From Oligoflexia bacterium (GTDB taxonomy: Bacteria > Bdellovibrionota > UBA1018 > CAIPTA01), in NCBI GenBank assembly GCA_023954355.1, contig JAMLID010000033.1, positions 1 to 33,682 of the forward strand: a stretch of DNA of 33,682 nucleotides. The letters are read 5' to 3'. This document shows positions 16,919 through 24,683 of the stretch, in pieces. The translations under genes were made by a program, and so were the position numbers. Below the pieces are notes generated by a model. The model searched no databases. It was not told where the DNA came from and worked only from the letters and a program-made list of their open reading frames with translations. Positions within the stretch are counted from its first letter, which is position 1. Every line of letters starts with the position of its first letter.

Positions 16919-18268
16919 ATGAAGCGGTTCTTCCCTATTCTTGTTCTTTTGAGTTTGACGGTTATTTTAGTTTCTTGCGCTAAAGAAAAGAGCTCAAGCA
17001 AGACAGTTGAATCTCCTATTTATAAAATACCAACCACAAGTTTAGAAGCAGCTGTTCGTATTGCAAGTAATGCGAGTCCAAAATGTGCTAAAGGTAGCGA
17101 TGACTGCTCGCTTTCTGTCGGTTTATTGACCTATGCTACAAGCGATGGCGCTGCTCAATGTACAGCCTCTTTAGTAGCTCCAAATATAATTTTAACAAAT
17201 ACCCATTGCGTACCTGATGACTTAAAGAAGGCAAATTCTAGTTGCTCTGGAAGAATGTGGATGAACTTCATCCAAGCTTCTGGATATGATTCAAAACTAG
17301 AATGTGATCGAGTGCTTTTTGCTTCAGACAAAAGAGATGGAAAAATTGAAGCAGATTACGCATATATAAAACTCGCCAAATCGAGCAACCGCCCCTACTT
17401 TGAAATGAGTCGTGAAGGTTTTTCCGATAACGAGTTAGTTCACTTATATAAAATGAACCCTATTTCGGCAGCAAATGGCTTCAGTGGAGAGCTTAAAAAG
17501 GTTGTTTGTAGAACGGTGATGGATAGCTTATTGCCGAAAAAATTTGATGTGCAATCGAATACCAGTTCAGTCGTAACATTTGCAGACTGTCAGGTGATTC
17601 CAGGAAACTCTGGAGGCCCAATAGTTGGTGCTAGTGGTAAAGTAAAAGGTGTGATCTTTGCTCTTTTACGAGTACAAGCAAATATTGAAAATCTAGCCCG
17701 CTACGGTATTAACTCTACTAGTACTACACATAGGTATATGAGCTTGGGTACAAATTTGCGCTGTTTAAAAGACAAAAGCTTATATGATAGCGCTACTTCT
17801 GACTGTTCTAACGAGGCTATAGAGCAAAGCTTAGAAAGTGCAAGAAGCATTTATAATCAAAAACAGCTTGAAGCAAATACAGAAATTCAAAAAGTTGTAA
17901 GCGAAAAGCCAGAGCTAGCAGCATTTAAATGGACATTTAAACCAAAGACGTTCACTAAAAATGCCAATGCTGATGGTAAAGAGTATGTGCACTTAAGTTT
18001 CTTGCAGCCATATTGTTATGTCCGAGAGCTTAAAGACTCTATAATGTCTGTGTCATCTATTAGTCGGCCTATTTTAGAATCGGAAATTTCTTTTAATGAA
18101 AGATTTCTTCCAAAATATCTTTTGAAAAAAACAGAAACTTATCGTTTAGACGAAAATCTACAAGCAGTAGATGAAGGTGCTAATCTAAGAGTACGCTTTC
18201 AGCCAAACGGTAGTTTGGGAGCAAACTTGAGCTCTGGCTATGAATCAGTAATACCTGCTTGTTTATAA
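16919..18268 (+). CDS. Trypsin-like serine protease lipoprotein
   Basis: Secreted lipid-anchored protein with a chymotrypsin-fold (S1-like) protease domain. Signal peptide with lipobox LVSC, acylated Cys20. The catalytic triad is visible: H96 in ILTNTHCV, D146 in ADYAYIKL, and S231 in VIPGNSGGPIVG. Cysteines near 56, 63, 81, 97, 109, 129, 197 and 224 suggest several disulfides, as expected for an exported enzyme. After the protease domain (about 60-280) comes a 170-residue C-terminal region of unknown type with a helical stretch and a cysteine near the extreme C-terminus (PACL). AAAGG precedes the ATG. Convergent with folE: only 2 bases separate the two stops. Degradative or regulatory proteolysis in the envelope is the likely role; the substrate is unknown. 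Confidence 0.88.
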   Translation: MKRFFPILVLLSLTVILVSCAKEKSSSKTVESPIYKIPTTSLEAAVRIASNASPKCAKGSDDCSLSVGLLTYATSDGAAQCTASLVAPNIILTNTHCVPDDLKKANSSCSGRMWMNFIQASGYDSKLECDRVLFASDKRDGKIEADYAYIKLAKSSNRPYFEMSREGFSDNELVHLYKMNPISAANGFSGELKKVVCRTVMDSLLPKKFDVQSNTSSVVTFADCQVIPGNSGGPIVGASGKVKGVIFALLRVQANIENLARYGINSTSTTHRYMSLGTNLRCLKDKSLYDSATSDCSNEAIEQSLESARSIYNQKQLEANTEIQKVVSEKPELAAFKWTFKPKTFTKNANADGKEYVHLSFLQPYCYVRELKDSIMSVSSISRPILESEISFNERFLPKYLLKKTETYRLDENLQAVDEGANLRVRFQPNGSLGANLSSGYESVIPACL

Positions 18269-18270
18269 AT

Positions 18271-18906
18271 CTAAGATAAACAGCTATGAAGAAATTCTTT
18301 TCTGGTATCTGGTTGTGTTTTAAATACACCTCTTAGGTCTGAGGTAACTGTTTCACTATTAACGTCTTCTACCCCTCTAGAAATTACGCAGTAGTGTTTC
18401 GCTTTAATATATACAGCCACGTCCTTAGTTTTTAATACGTATGATAAGCAGTCTGCAATTTGTTTTGTGAGTCTTTCTTGTACTTGTGGGCGTCTTGAGA
18501 AGTAATCAGCAATCCGATTAATCTTAGACAATCCAATTACTCCATGGCTTGGAATATAGGCTATTGATGCTGTCCCGTGAATTGTTTGAAAGTGGTGTTC
18601 GCATAAAGATACGATACTAATGTCTTTTACAAGAACCATTTGATCGTAAAGCATTTCATTTTCAATAACGGTAATTTTAGGAAAATTCTCGGGTGTTAGT
18701 CCCTTAAAGAGTTCTTTTACATACATTTTTGCAACTCTCTTTGGGGTATCTTTTAGGCTGTCGTTTGTAAGATCTAAGCCCAAAATTTCCATAATTTCTT
18801 GAAATTTATTAGAAATTTGCTCTACTTTATCTTCTTCACTTAAGCCATTTTCTTTCCATGGAGTTGGTCTAACGTTTTTTAAAATGTCTTCTATAGGCAT
18901 ATTCAT
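18271..18906 (-). CDS. folE: GTP cyclohydrolase I FolE
   Basis: Converts GTP to 7,8-dihydroneopterin triphosphate, first step of folate synthesis and of the queuosine/tetrahydropterin routes; cytoplasmic, normally a decamer. The 211-residue protein has TPKRVAKMYVKELFKG near 54-69, the zinc ligands C102 and H105 in SLCEHHF and C173 in KHYCVISRGV, and the conserved GLSKINRIADYFSRRPQVQERLTKQI at 125-150, which spans active-site and fold positions. The ATG at 18906 has AGGT 5 bases upstream; a second ATG two codons later is possible. It is divergent from the PTPS-like gene with 84 bases between. The two could act in sequence, since PTPS-family enzymes use the FolE product. Confidence 0.95.
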   Translation of the reverse strand: MNMPIEDILKNVRPTPWKENGLSEEDKVEQISNKFQEIMEILGLDLTNDSLKDTPKRVAKMYVKELFKGLTPENFPKITVIENEMLYDQMVLVKDISIVSLCEHHFQTIHGTASIAYIPSHGVIGLSKINRIADYFSRRPQVQERLTKQIADCLSYVLKTKDVAVYIKAKHYCVISRGVEDVNSETVTSDLRGVFKTQPDTRKEFLHSCLS

Positions 18907-18943
18907 ATTACCTATCTACCCTATTCTTTGGGCATTTGGAGTT

Positions 18944-18968
18944 TTTTTTGCTGAGGTGAGGCAAAAAA
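18944..18968. promoter_or_regulatory. Inverted repeat between folE and the PTPS-like gene
   Basis: TTTTTTGC (18944-18951), 9-base loop TGAGGTGAG, GCAAAAAA (18961-18968): perfect 8-base arms in the 84-base divergent interval. It could be an operator serving both genes or a weak hairpin. Low complexity of the arms makes chance occurrence plausible. Confidence 0.3.
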
Positions 18969-18990
18969 CTATGTTAGAAAGCACAAACTA

Positions 18991-19857
18991 ATGAATGAGA
19001 TTTTTTTAGAAAAATTTACGGTTCTCGACTTTGCTTTCTTAGAGGATAGCGACATTCGTGGAGAATCCTATTATTGCTCGGCGCGTCTATCTGGGGTGTT
19101 AGACCATAGGGGCTTTGTTTATGATTTTGGCCCTGCTAAAAATCATTTAAAAAAAGTGATAGACGAGGAATTTGACCATAGGTTTTTAGTGAATCAAATT
19201 TTAAAAAAAGAAGAATCGGATTCGTATTCTATTCAAACAGAAAAATTTTCATATCAGGCACCACAATCTGCTTATGCCTACGTGCAAGAAGATACGCTGA
19301 ACAAAAAAAAACTAGAACACGAAATTGTTAAAGCTGTGATGCGCTCAATGCCAGCATCGGTCACTTCTGTGGAAATAGAGTTACAAGAGGCTTCACGATT
19401 TAGAAATGAAGCAAATTATTCGTATACACATGGCTTGCCTTATCATGAGGGTAACTGTCAGCGTCTCGTTCATGGACATAGAAACCCCATAGAGGTTTAT
19501 GTGAGAGGTGATCGAGCCCCTGAGAGAGAATTTTTCTTGGCGAAGTTATGGGAGAATGCGCATTTCACGCAAAGAAGAATTATTTCTAAAGGGATTGACT
19601 CTCTTGAATCATTAAAAGACGGGCGAAGAGATAGAAATAATGATCAGCTTATTTCCATGGGATATGGTGCAAATCAAGGGAGTTTCTCTCTAACAATTCC
19701 AGTTTCGAAAATTGTTTTAATGAGCAATGAGCCTTCGGTCGAAAATATCGCACAGCTAGCCTACCGAACAATACTAGAAGAGTATAACCAAAATGATGGT
19801 CTTGTAGTTAAAGTCTACGAGGGGCTCAATAAAGGGGCTATTTGTCGCTCTCTTTGA
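18991..19857 (+). CDS. 6-pyruvoyl-tetrahydropterin synthase (PTPS/QueD) family protein, two-domain form
   Basis: The 288-residue protein is about twice the usual PTPS/QueD length (120-140). The N-terminal half has SGVLDHRGFVYDFGPAKNHLK (34-54) and DEEFDHRFL (58-66), equivalent to the family phrases for the catalytic Asp-His pair, but lacks the zinc ligands. The C-terminal half has H147, C156 and the zinc-type H161-G-H163 in NCQRLVHGHRN, and near 247-265 a phrase like the family PTxEN pterin-binding segment (NEPSVENIAQLAY), but lacks the Asp-His pair. So the active-site set is split between two T-fold domains. Divergent from folE, which makes the PTPS substrate, so pterin or queuosine precursor metabolism is likely; the exact reaction is uncertain. 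No good Shine-Dalgarno. Its end overlaps the convergent PilZ gene by 20 bases. Confidence 0.72.
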   Translation: MNEIFLEKFTVLDFAFLEDSDIRGESYYCSARLSGVLDHRGFVYDFGPAKNHLKKVIDEEFDHRFLVNQILKKEESDSYSIQTEKFSYQAPQSAYAYVQEDTLNKKKLEHEIVKAVMRSMPASVTSVEIELQEASRFRNEANYSYTHGLPYHEGNCQRLVHGHRNPIEVYVRGDRAPEREFFLAKLWENAHFTQRRIISKGIDSLESLKDGRRDRNNDQLISMGYGANQGSFSLTIPVSKIVLMSNEPSVENIAQLAYRTILEEYNQNDGLVVKVYEGLNKGAICRSL

Positions 19858-20572
19858 ACTTTTTTAAAAGAATGGTGCAGTAATCTTTAATAAGATTTTT
19901 ATATCTTCTGTCGTTTACTGGATCAAGTGGCTCATTAAATTTTAACCCAAATGATCGCGTAACAAAAGAAGCTCCAGCTTCTCCATGATTTTCATTTACC
20001 GACATATTTCTAACTTCAGCAGAAAGGTTTGTAAAAATTTCTCCCGAAGTTGAAATTAAATCAAAATGAATAACTGCACCAACACGAAGTTCGCTTAAGT
20101 TATCTCCTATGGTTTCAATGCGTAATCCACCCAAGGTAAAGTTGATCACGTTTACAAAAAATTCTTGTCCGATAAATTTTACTAAACATAGATTCGGTAT
20201 TGGTAGGTCGGGATCTTCAGCTCCAGTAATAGGAATCCGAGGAAACTTTCTCTTCCATCCAGGAGAAACACCATCAGAATGAATTTTTTGCTCAATAAAG
20301 GCCTTATGTTCATTTTTTAAGTCAGCAAAATGAATATGAAGATGAGATCCATGCTCTACAATTTGTTGAGTGAGCACCCCCTTAGTTTGAAAGCTACCTA
20401 AATCTACATTAACAGATTTGCCCAGAGCTGGACGCCAACTTGGGTCTAAGCCATTTTTCAAAAATATTTTTGTAATGCCATAAATCGAAATTAATCCACT
20501 AAGCTCTAAGCTCATGCCATCATAGGCAATGGTAAAAGCTGAATGATAAAATTTGGGTTTAATGGGATCCAT
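19838..20572 (-). CDS. PilZ-domain protein (predicted c-di-GMP binder)
   Basis: The 244-residue protein has an N-terminal beta-rich domain (about 1-100) and a C-terminal PilZ domain (about 106-235). The c-di-GMP signature appears as R108-K-F-P-R112 (RxxxR) and N144-F-T-L-G-G149, a Thr variant of the (D/N)xSxxG motif, followed later by FGLKF. This two-domain form resembles YcgR-type proteins, which bind c-di-GMP and act on motility or envelope targets, but the N-terminal domain is not clearly YcgR_N. No transmembrane segment. Its ATG lies 14 bases inside the end of cdd, so it is translationally coupled to it. Its 3' end overlaps the convergent PTPS-like gene. Confidence 0.8.
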   Translation of the reverse strand: MDPIKPKFYHSAFTIAYDGMSLELSGLISIYGITKIFLKNGLDPSWRPALGKSVNVDLGSFQTKGVLTQQIVEHGSHLHIHFADLKNEHKAFIEQKIHSDGVSPGWKRKFPRIPITGAEDPDLPIPNLCLVKFIGQEFFVNVINFTLGGLRIETIGDNLSELRVGAVIHFDLISTSGEIFTNLSAEVRNMSVNENHGEAGASFVTRSFGLKFNEPLDPVNDRRYKNLIKDYCTILLKKFKESDK

Positions 20573-20975
20573 GTTTTGAAAGATTTTCTTTTTGAAATGG
20601 TAAAGGTAAAAAATCTTTTAATAGTTTTTTACCTAATATTTTTTTCTCATCTGCCACATAAATGGGAAAATCAGCCGGAAAAAATTCTGACATTACTTGA
20701 AGGCACATGCCGCAAGGACTCGCTTCTGTTTTTGTGACTAAAACTAAATAAGCAGCCTCACAACTTCCATGTTTTGCAATAACTGAAAAAATAGCATTTC
20801 TTTCGGCGCATACCGTGGCTCCATAGCTAGCATTTTCTACATTGCATCCAGTAACGATCTCTCCATTATTAAGAACGATGGCGCATCCTACTTTATAACC
20901 AGAATAACGGGCGTAAGCTTTTTCTCTGACTTCTTTGGCTAAGTCATAAGCCTTGTTTAGATTTCTATCGTTCAT
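20559..20975 (-). CDS. cdd: Cytidine deaminase
   Basis: Zinc enzyme that deaminates cytidine and deoxycytidine to uridine forms in pyrimidine salvage. I start it at the ATG at 20975 (138 residues, starting MNDRNLNKAY); a frame from a TTG at 21011 exists, but that TTG belongs to a likely promoter. Family residues: the substrate-binding phrase YSGYKVGCAIVLNNGEIVTGCNVENASYG, the catalytic C-A-E in TVCAERNAIF, and the zinc ligands PCGMC. Length and motifs fit the homotetrameric class. There is no Shine-Dalgarno and a good -10 box sits 6 bases before the ATG, so a leaderless transcript is possible. The stop lies 14 bases inside pilZ. Confidence 0.93.
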   Translation of the reverse strand: MNDRNLNKAYDLAKEVREKAYARYSGYKVGCAIVLNNGEIVTGCNVENASYGATVCAERNAIFSVIAKHGSCEAAYLVLVTKTEASPCGMCLQVMSEFFPADFPIYVADEKKILGKKLLKDFLPLPFQKENLSKHGSH

Positions 20976-20981
20976 GAAGAT

Positions 20982-21011
20982 AGTATACCGATAGCGTATT
21001 CTACTTACCAA
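20982..21011 (-). promoter_or_regulatory. Predicted promoter of cdd, placed for a leaderless mRNA
   Basis: On the minus strand, TTGGTA (21011-21006), 18-base spacer, TATACT (20987-20982), then ATCTTC and the ATG. The -10 box matches 5 of 6 consensus positions and the -35 box 4 of 6. Transcription would be expected to start at or next to the A of the ATG. Confidence 0.45.
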
Positions 21012-21051
21012 ATGGTATTTCTATGCATTTAAGGGAAGAGAGATAAGCTTA

Positions 21052-21071
21052 CACCCTCCAAGGTGAGAGTG
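21052..21071 (-). terminator. Possible hairpin terminator after the small secreted protein gene
   Basis: On the minus strand CACTCTC, loop ACCTTG, GAGGGTG: seven pairs including one G-T, directly after the stop of the gene ending at 21073. An outer ATAAG/CTTAT pair could lengthen it with a bulge. No good T run follows, so it may only be an RNA hairpin between this gene and cdd. Confidence 0.3.
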
Positions 21072-21072
21072 C

Positions 21073-21528
21073 TTATTTTTTGCTACATACAAATGGAGTT
21101 CGAGTCTTGCTTGTTGGCTCACATTGAGAAACCCACTTACCTCTAATGTAATGAGCAAAGCCGAAAAACCAATCAATTTTTTTATTCTCTTTATCGAGAA
21201 ATACTTCATCTGGATATGACTCTAGTAATTTGCCATCTAGATGAAAGCACCATCCGTAGGCGCGCATCTCTTCTCTGGAGATGATTTCTAAGGCATCTTC
21301 TCCTACGGGAGTTCCTTGTATAGTATGTATCCCCTTTTCAGCGCCTATATAATCTAGTTTTAGTTCATCCAAGCTCTCTAATGTAATAGAGCCTAAACTT
21401 TTCTGTTCATAGGGCTTAAGCCATTTTTTTACGCCCAATACTTTACGAGGCTCGCAAGGGTCATGAAACGTAACTGTTAACGCATGGGAAGAGGATGAAA
21501 AAAGTAGAAGTAGTATAGAAAAAAGCAT
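21073..21528 (-). CDS. Small exported protein, possibly DUF4430-like
   Basis: The 151-residue protein begins with a short signal peptide (MLFSILLLLFSSSSHA, cut near A16). The mature part contains four cysteines (near 25, 93, 137 and 147), enough for two disulfides, and the phrases EMRAYGWCFHLDGKLLESYPDEVFL and WFFGFAHYIRGKWVSQC. These recall DUF4430-type domains, which are short beta-rich modules found in exported proteins, but I am not certain. No clear ribosome site before the ATG. It lies between cdd and pyrC on the same strand, with 46 bases to pyrC upstream of it, so it may be transcribed from pyrC. Confidence 0.65.
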   Translation of the reverse strand: MLFSILLLLFSSSSHALTVTFHDPCEPRKVLGVKKWLKPYEQKSLGSITLESLDELKLDYIGAEKGIHTIQGTPVGEDALEIISREEMRAYGWCFHLDGKLLESYPDEVFLDKENKKIDWFFGFAHYIRGKWVSQCEPTSKTRTPFVCSKK

Positions 21529-21574
21529 AGAGAAGAATTCTCATCACTTTTTACTCAATGCAAGTATGGATTTA

Positions 21575-22909
21575 CTAAGCCTGCCAGAAACCGTTTGGCT
21601 CGGCGCGCAGATCTAGCTTTCCGTATAATTTTTGCTGTAAGAAGCAGGTGTTTCTGGAGATTCCAGGTAGCATTTGGGGAGTAAGTGTATAAGCGTCAGG
21701 ACTAAGAAAAAGCCAGCCGCTTGGTTTTTTTTGTAAAGAAACAAGCTTTCTGGCTTCCATTGAGAAGACTTCTACTAAGCGACTCCAGCTGAGTTCACCG
21801 TTTTTCCAGAGTGTGATTAGTGCAGGTAGAGCGGTTTCCATCCCTCTTGTGCCAAAGGGAGACTGCTTCCAGCCGTTTTGTTTATTCTTCCATTCATGAG
21901 GGGCGTGATCGGTAGAGACACAGTCGATTAGGCCATCTCGTAGGGCTTTTCTGAGAGCATCGCGGTCACTTTTAGCAAAGAGCGGTGGATTCATCTTAAA
22001 GCTTGTAGAGATTTCATTGGATTCATCTGGAATATCTTCATTGCAGAAAAAAAGATGGTGAGGGGTAACCTCAGCACTTACTTTTAATCCAGCATCTTTT
22101 GCTTTTTGAATCTCTTTTAAGCTTTCTGCGGTTGACACATGAAGAACGTGGTATCGAGCATTAGGAAAGTCTTTTAAAATTCGAATGTCTCTAGCGATCA
22201 TTTGAGACTCAGCAGTTCTTGGGTATTCTGGAAGATTAAATTTTTTCTGAAAATCGCTACCGCTCGCAACACCTCCATGCCCAGGCATTTCAGCATGTTG
22301 TTGAAAAAGAATATCGTTTTCTTCACATTGGCGAAAAATTTCACGCATAGCCGATTCTTCTTTAACTCCCCAACCGTCATCTGTAATGGCTATAGCCCCG
22401 GCTTTTTTTAGAGAAGAGATATTATTCGCTAATGTGCCTTGCATCCCTTTAGTGCCAGAGGCAGTGAAATAGGTTTTTACCGGATAATGGTCTGGACACA
22501 GTTTTTTAAGAGATGATACGGCCTTTTGGAGTTCTTCAGGATTGTCCAAATAGGGATTCGTATTGGGCATGGTAACGATCGTGTCGTATCCTCCCACAAT
22601 AGCAGATTCTAGACCACCCAATAACTCTTCTTTTGTCGGTTGACCTGGAAATCGTAAATGTACTTGTAGGTCGATACCTGTAGGGAGAAAAAGGGTATCT
22701 TCTGGGATTTCTTGCTGATCTTGAAATTGCTTTGAAAGCTCGGGGTACTGTTGTTGGCAACTTTGTACACCTTCTATATGTATAATTTCATGATCAGCGC
22801 CTTTACATGTCCAAAGATTTGCAATTTTTCCGGACTCTTTTTGGACGATCATCCATGGGGCGGATTTTTTTTGAAAATTCAAATTTGCATTCTGGAAGTC
22901 TGTATTCAT
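21575..22909 (-). CDS. pyrC: Dihydroorotase, class I (PyrC-like), with an altered metal-site residue
   Basis: Amidohydrolase-fold enzyme that closes carbamoyl-aspartate to dihydroorotate in pyrimidine synthesis. Landmarks: PNTNP, QQHAEMPGHGG, HVLHVSTAES, EVTPHHLF, KMNPPL, and STDHAPH carrying the catalytic Asp, then FGTRGMETALP. The usual D-x-H-x-H-L-R-E-P-G reads D-L-Q-V-H-L-R-F-P-G: Q82 replaces the first metal-binding His and Phe replaces Glu. The start is uncertain. I use the ATG at 22909 (444 residues); 22927 and 22852 are alternatives, none with a ribosome site. The open frame extends to 23125, but that would run into the divergent permease gene and is not needed. Activity may be altered, or it may be a non-catalytic homologue; most other ligands are intact. 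Confidence 0.85.
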   Translation of the reverse strand: MNTDFQNANLNFQKKSAPWMIVQKESGKIANLWTCKGADHEIIHIEGVQSCQQQYPELSKQFQDQQEIPEDTLFLPTGIDLQVHLRFPGQPTKEELLGGLESAIVGGYDTIVTMPNTNPYLDNPEELQKAVSSLKKLCPDHYPVKTYFTASGTKGMQGTLANNISSLKKAGAIAITDDGWGVKEESAMREIFRQCEENDILFQQHAEMPGHGGVASGSDFQKKFNLPEYPRTAESQMIARDIRILKDFPNARYHVLHVSTAESLKEIQKAKDAGLKVSAEVTPHHLFFCNEDIPDESNEISTSFKMNPPLFAKSDRDALRKALRDGLIDCVSTDHAPHEWKNKQNGWKQSPFGTRGMETALPALITLWKNGELSWSRLVEVFSMEARKLVSLQKKPSGWLFLSPDAYTLTPQMLPGISRNTCFLQQKLYGKLDLRAEPNGFWQA

Positions 22910-22985
22910 ACGTTGTACATTTATCATAATTAAGCTGTGAAATGTAGGTTTACGTTTAGCCCCGTTCGAGTAAAGGAAACTCTCC

Positions 22986-24683
22986 ATGTGGAAGCGAATT
23001 AATCCGAAAAAAACTGGATTTGCCGCACCTGACGTATTGGCTTTTGCGTTTTTAGTAGGTGGGTTCGCAGCAATGATAACCGTGGCTAGGTATTGGTCTA
23101 GCCCTTTACAGCCGCCAGAACCCATTGATTTATCTTTCTCTTCACTACCCTATGCAGTTTTTTTGTCATTATCGCGAATTGTTTTCGCCTATATCGTATG
23201 TTTATTTTCAAGTATTGCTATAGGTTATTGGGCAGCACATTCAAAATTGGCTGAAAAAATTATAGTTCCACTAATTGATATTGGGCAAAGCGTTCCTGCG
23301 CTTGGTTATCTTCCTGGTTTGGTGCTTTTTTTTCTATCCATTTTTCCTGATAGCAGAATCGGATTAGAAATAGCGGCAATTCTTACTCTCTATACTGGGA
23401 TGGCTTGGAATCTTATGTTGAGCTTTTATAGCTCTATTAAAACAATTCCTAGAGAGTACCTAGACACAATCAAAGCATATGGTTATGGGCGATTAGGAAT
23501 CTTTTTTAGGTTAGAGCTACCCTACTCTATGAATGATGTCATTTGGAATAGTATGTTGTCAGTTGCTGGAGGTTGGTTTTTTCTAACTGTTTGTGAAAGT
23601 TATACTTTCGGTGACAAGTCATTTAGCCTGCTAGGCTTGGGTAGTTATATGTCAGTAGCTGCAGAAAAAGGTGATGTTCAAGCCATTCTTGCCGGCGGGA
23701 TCACGATGATATTGATCTTAGTTTTAACAGATTTTTTGATTTGGAAGCCTCTTTTGCGATGGGCAGAGCGATTTCGAAAAGTAACTACTAGTGAAGAAGA
23801 TGAAGATGAACCTGTTTTGAATTTCTTCGCTAAGTCTAAAAGAATTACGAACTTTATTCGTAAAATGCGTAGAAGATATGCGGTAAATTTTTATGTAAAT
23901 CAATCTAGAAGAAAAAAAACAAAGACAAAAATTCAGTGGGTGTATCTTGGGTATTTCGTATTTACTGCCTTTGTTTTGTTGTCATTTTTTTCTGTATATG
24001 TAGGATTTCAAATGTTTCTACATATCTCATTGGATCGATGGATAGAGTTATTAATCGGAGCAGCCTTTACGCTAATGCGAGTTTTTTTCGTTTTAATTTT
24101 AAGTGGGCTTATCATGGTTCCGCTTGGCTTATACTTGGGTACAAAACCAAAATTAATTAAACGATTGCAGCCGGTAATCCAGGTGCTAGCGGCTTTCCCT
24201 GCTCCTATGCTGTTCCCGCCCCTTATGGTTTTATTTTTGTGGTTTTCGATTCCCATCGAGATCGGAAGTGTGATTTTTATGATGACGGGGGCGCAGTGGT
24301 ATTTACTATTTAATGTAATCGCTGGAGCAGCAAGCGTACCTGAGAAATATGTAGATTATGCAAGAGGGATCGGTATGAGTAATTGGGAAATTGTGAGACG
24401 GGTTTTTCTGCCTGCTGCCTTCCCTCAAATTGTGACGGGATTCATTACAGCGGCCGGTGGTGCATGGAACACTAGCATCGTTGCTGAGATCGTAGTGTTT
24501 CGAAAGCAAGAATATATTGCAAAGGGTTTAGGATCACATATAGCGATTGTGGCAAATAACGGATTATACTCTGAATTGGTTGCAGCTATTGCAGTAATGG
24601 TTTTTGTAGTTGTAATGTTAAATAGAACGCTATGGGCATACTTTTTTGACTTAGCGGAAACAAAATATCGGATGGATACCTAA
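22986..24683 (+). CDS. ABC transporter permease, fused double domain (NitT/TauT type)
   Basis: Inner-membrane channel of an ABC importer. The 565 residues hold two BPD-type permease domains in one chain: domain 1 about 55-260 and domain 2 about 345-555, each with several helices, joined by a highly charged linker (268-315, rich in E, D, K, R). Each has an EAA loop that docks on the ATPase: TIPREYLDTIKAYGYG at 153-168 and SVPEKYVDYARGIGMS at 450-465. The type resembles nitrate/sulfonate/taurine permeases, but substrate cannot be assigned. AAAGGA precedes the ATG at 22986. Its stop is followed directly by the ATG of the ATPase gene. No periplasmic binding protein gene is found on either side. 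Confidence 0.9.
   Translation: MWKRINPKKTGFAAPDVLAFAFLVGGFAAMITVARYWSSPLQPPEPIDLSFSSLPYAVFLSLSRIVFAYIVCLFSSIAIGYWAAHSKLAEKIIVPLIDIGQSVPALGYLPGLVLFFLSIFPDSRIGLEIAAILTLYTGMAWNLMLSFYSSIKTIPREYLDTIKAYGYGRLGIFFRLELPYSMNDVIWNSMLSVAGGWFFLTVCESYTFGDKSFSLLGLGSYMSVAAEKGDVQAILAGGITMILILVLTDFLIWKPLLRWAERFRKVTTSEEDEDEPVLNFFAKSKRITNFIRKMRRRYAVNFYVNQSRRKKTKTKIQWVYLGYFVFTAFVLLSFFSVYVGFQMFLHISLDRWIELLIGAAFTLMRVFFVLILSGLIMVPLGLYLGTKPKLIKRLQPVIQVLAAFPAPMLFPPLMVLFLWFSIPIEIGSVIFMMTGAQWYLLFNVIAGAASVPEKYVDYARGIGMSNWEIVRRVFLPAAFPQIVTGFITAAGGAWNTSIVAEIVVFRKQEYIAKGLGSHIAIVANNGLYSELVAAIAVMVFVVVMLNRTLWAYFFDLAETKYRMDT

Noticed and set aside
22910..23125. Longer N-terminus of the dihydroorotase up to 23125
   Set aside because: It would overlap the coding start of the divergent permease and has no similarity to dihydroorotases.
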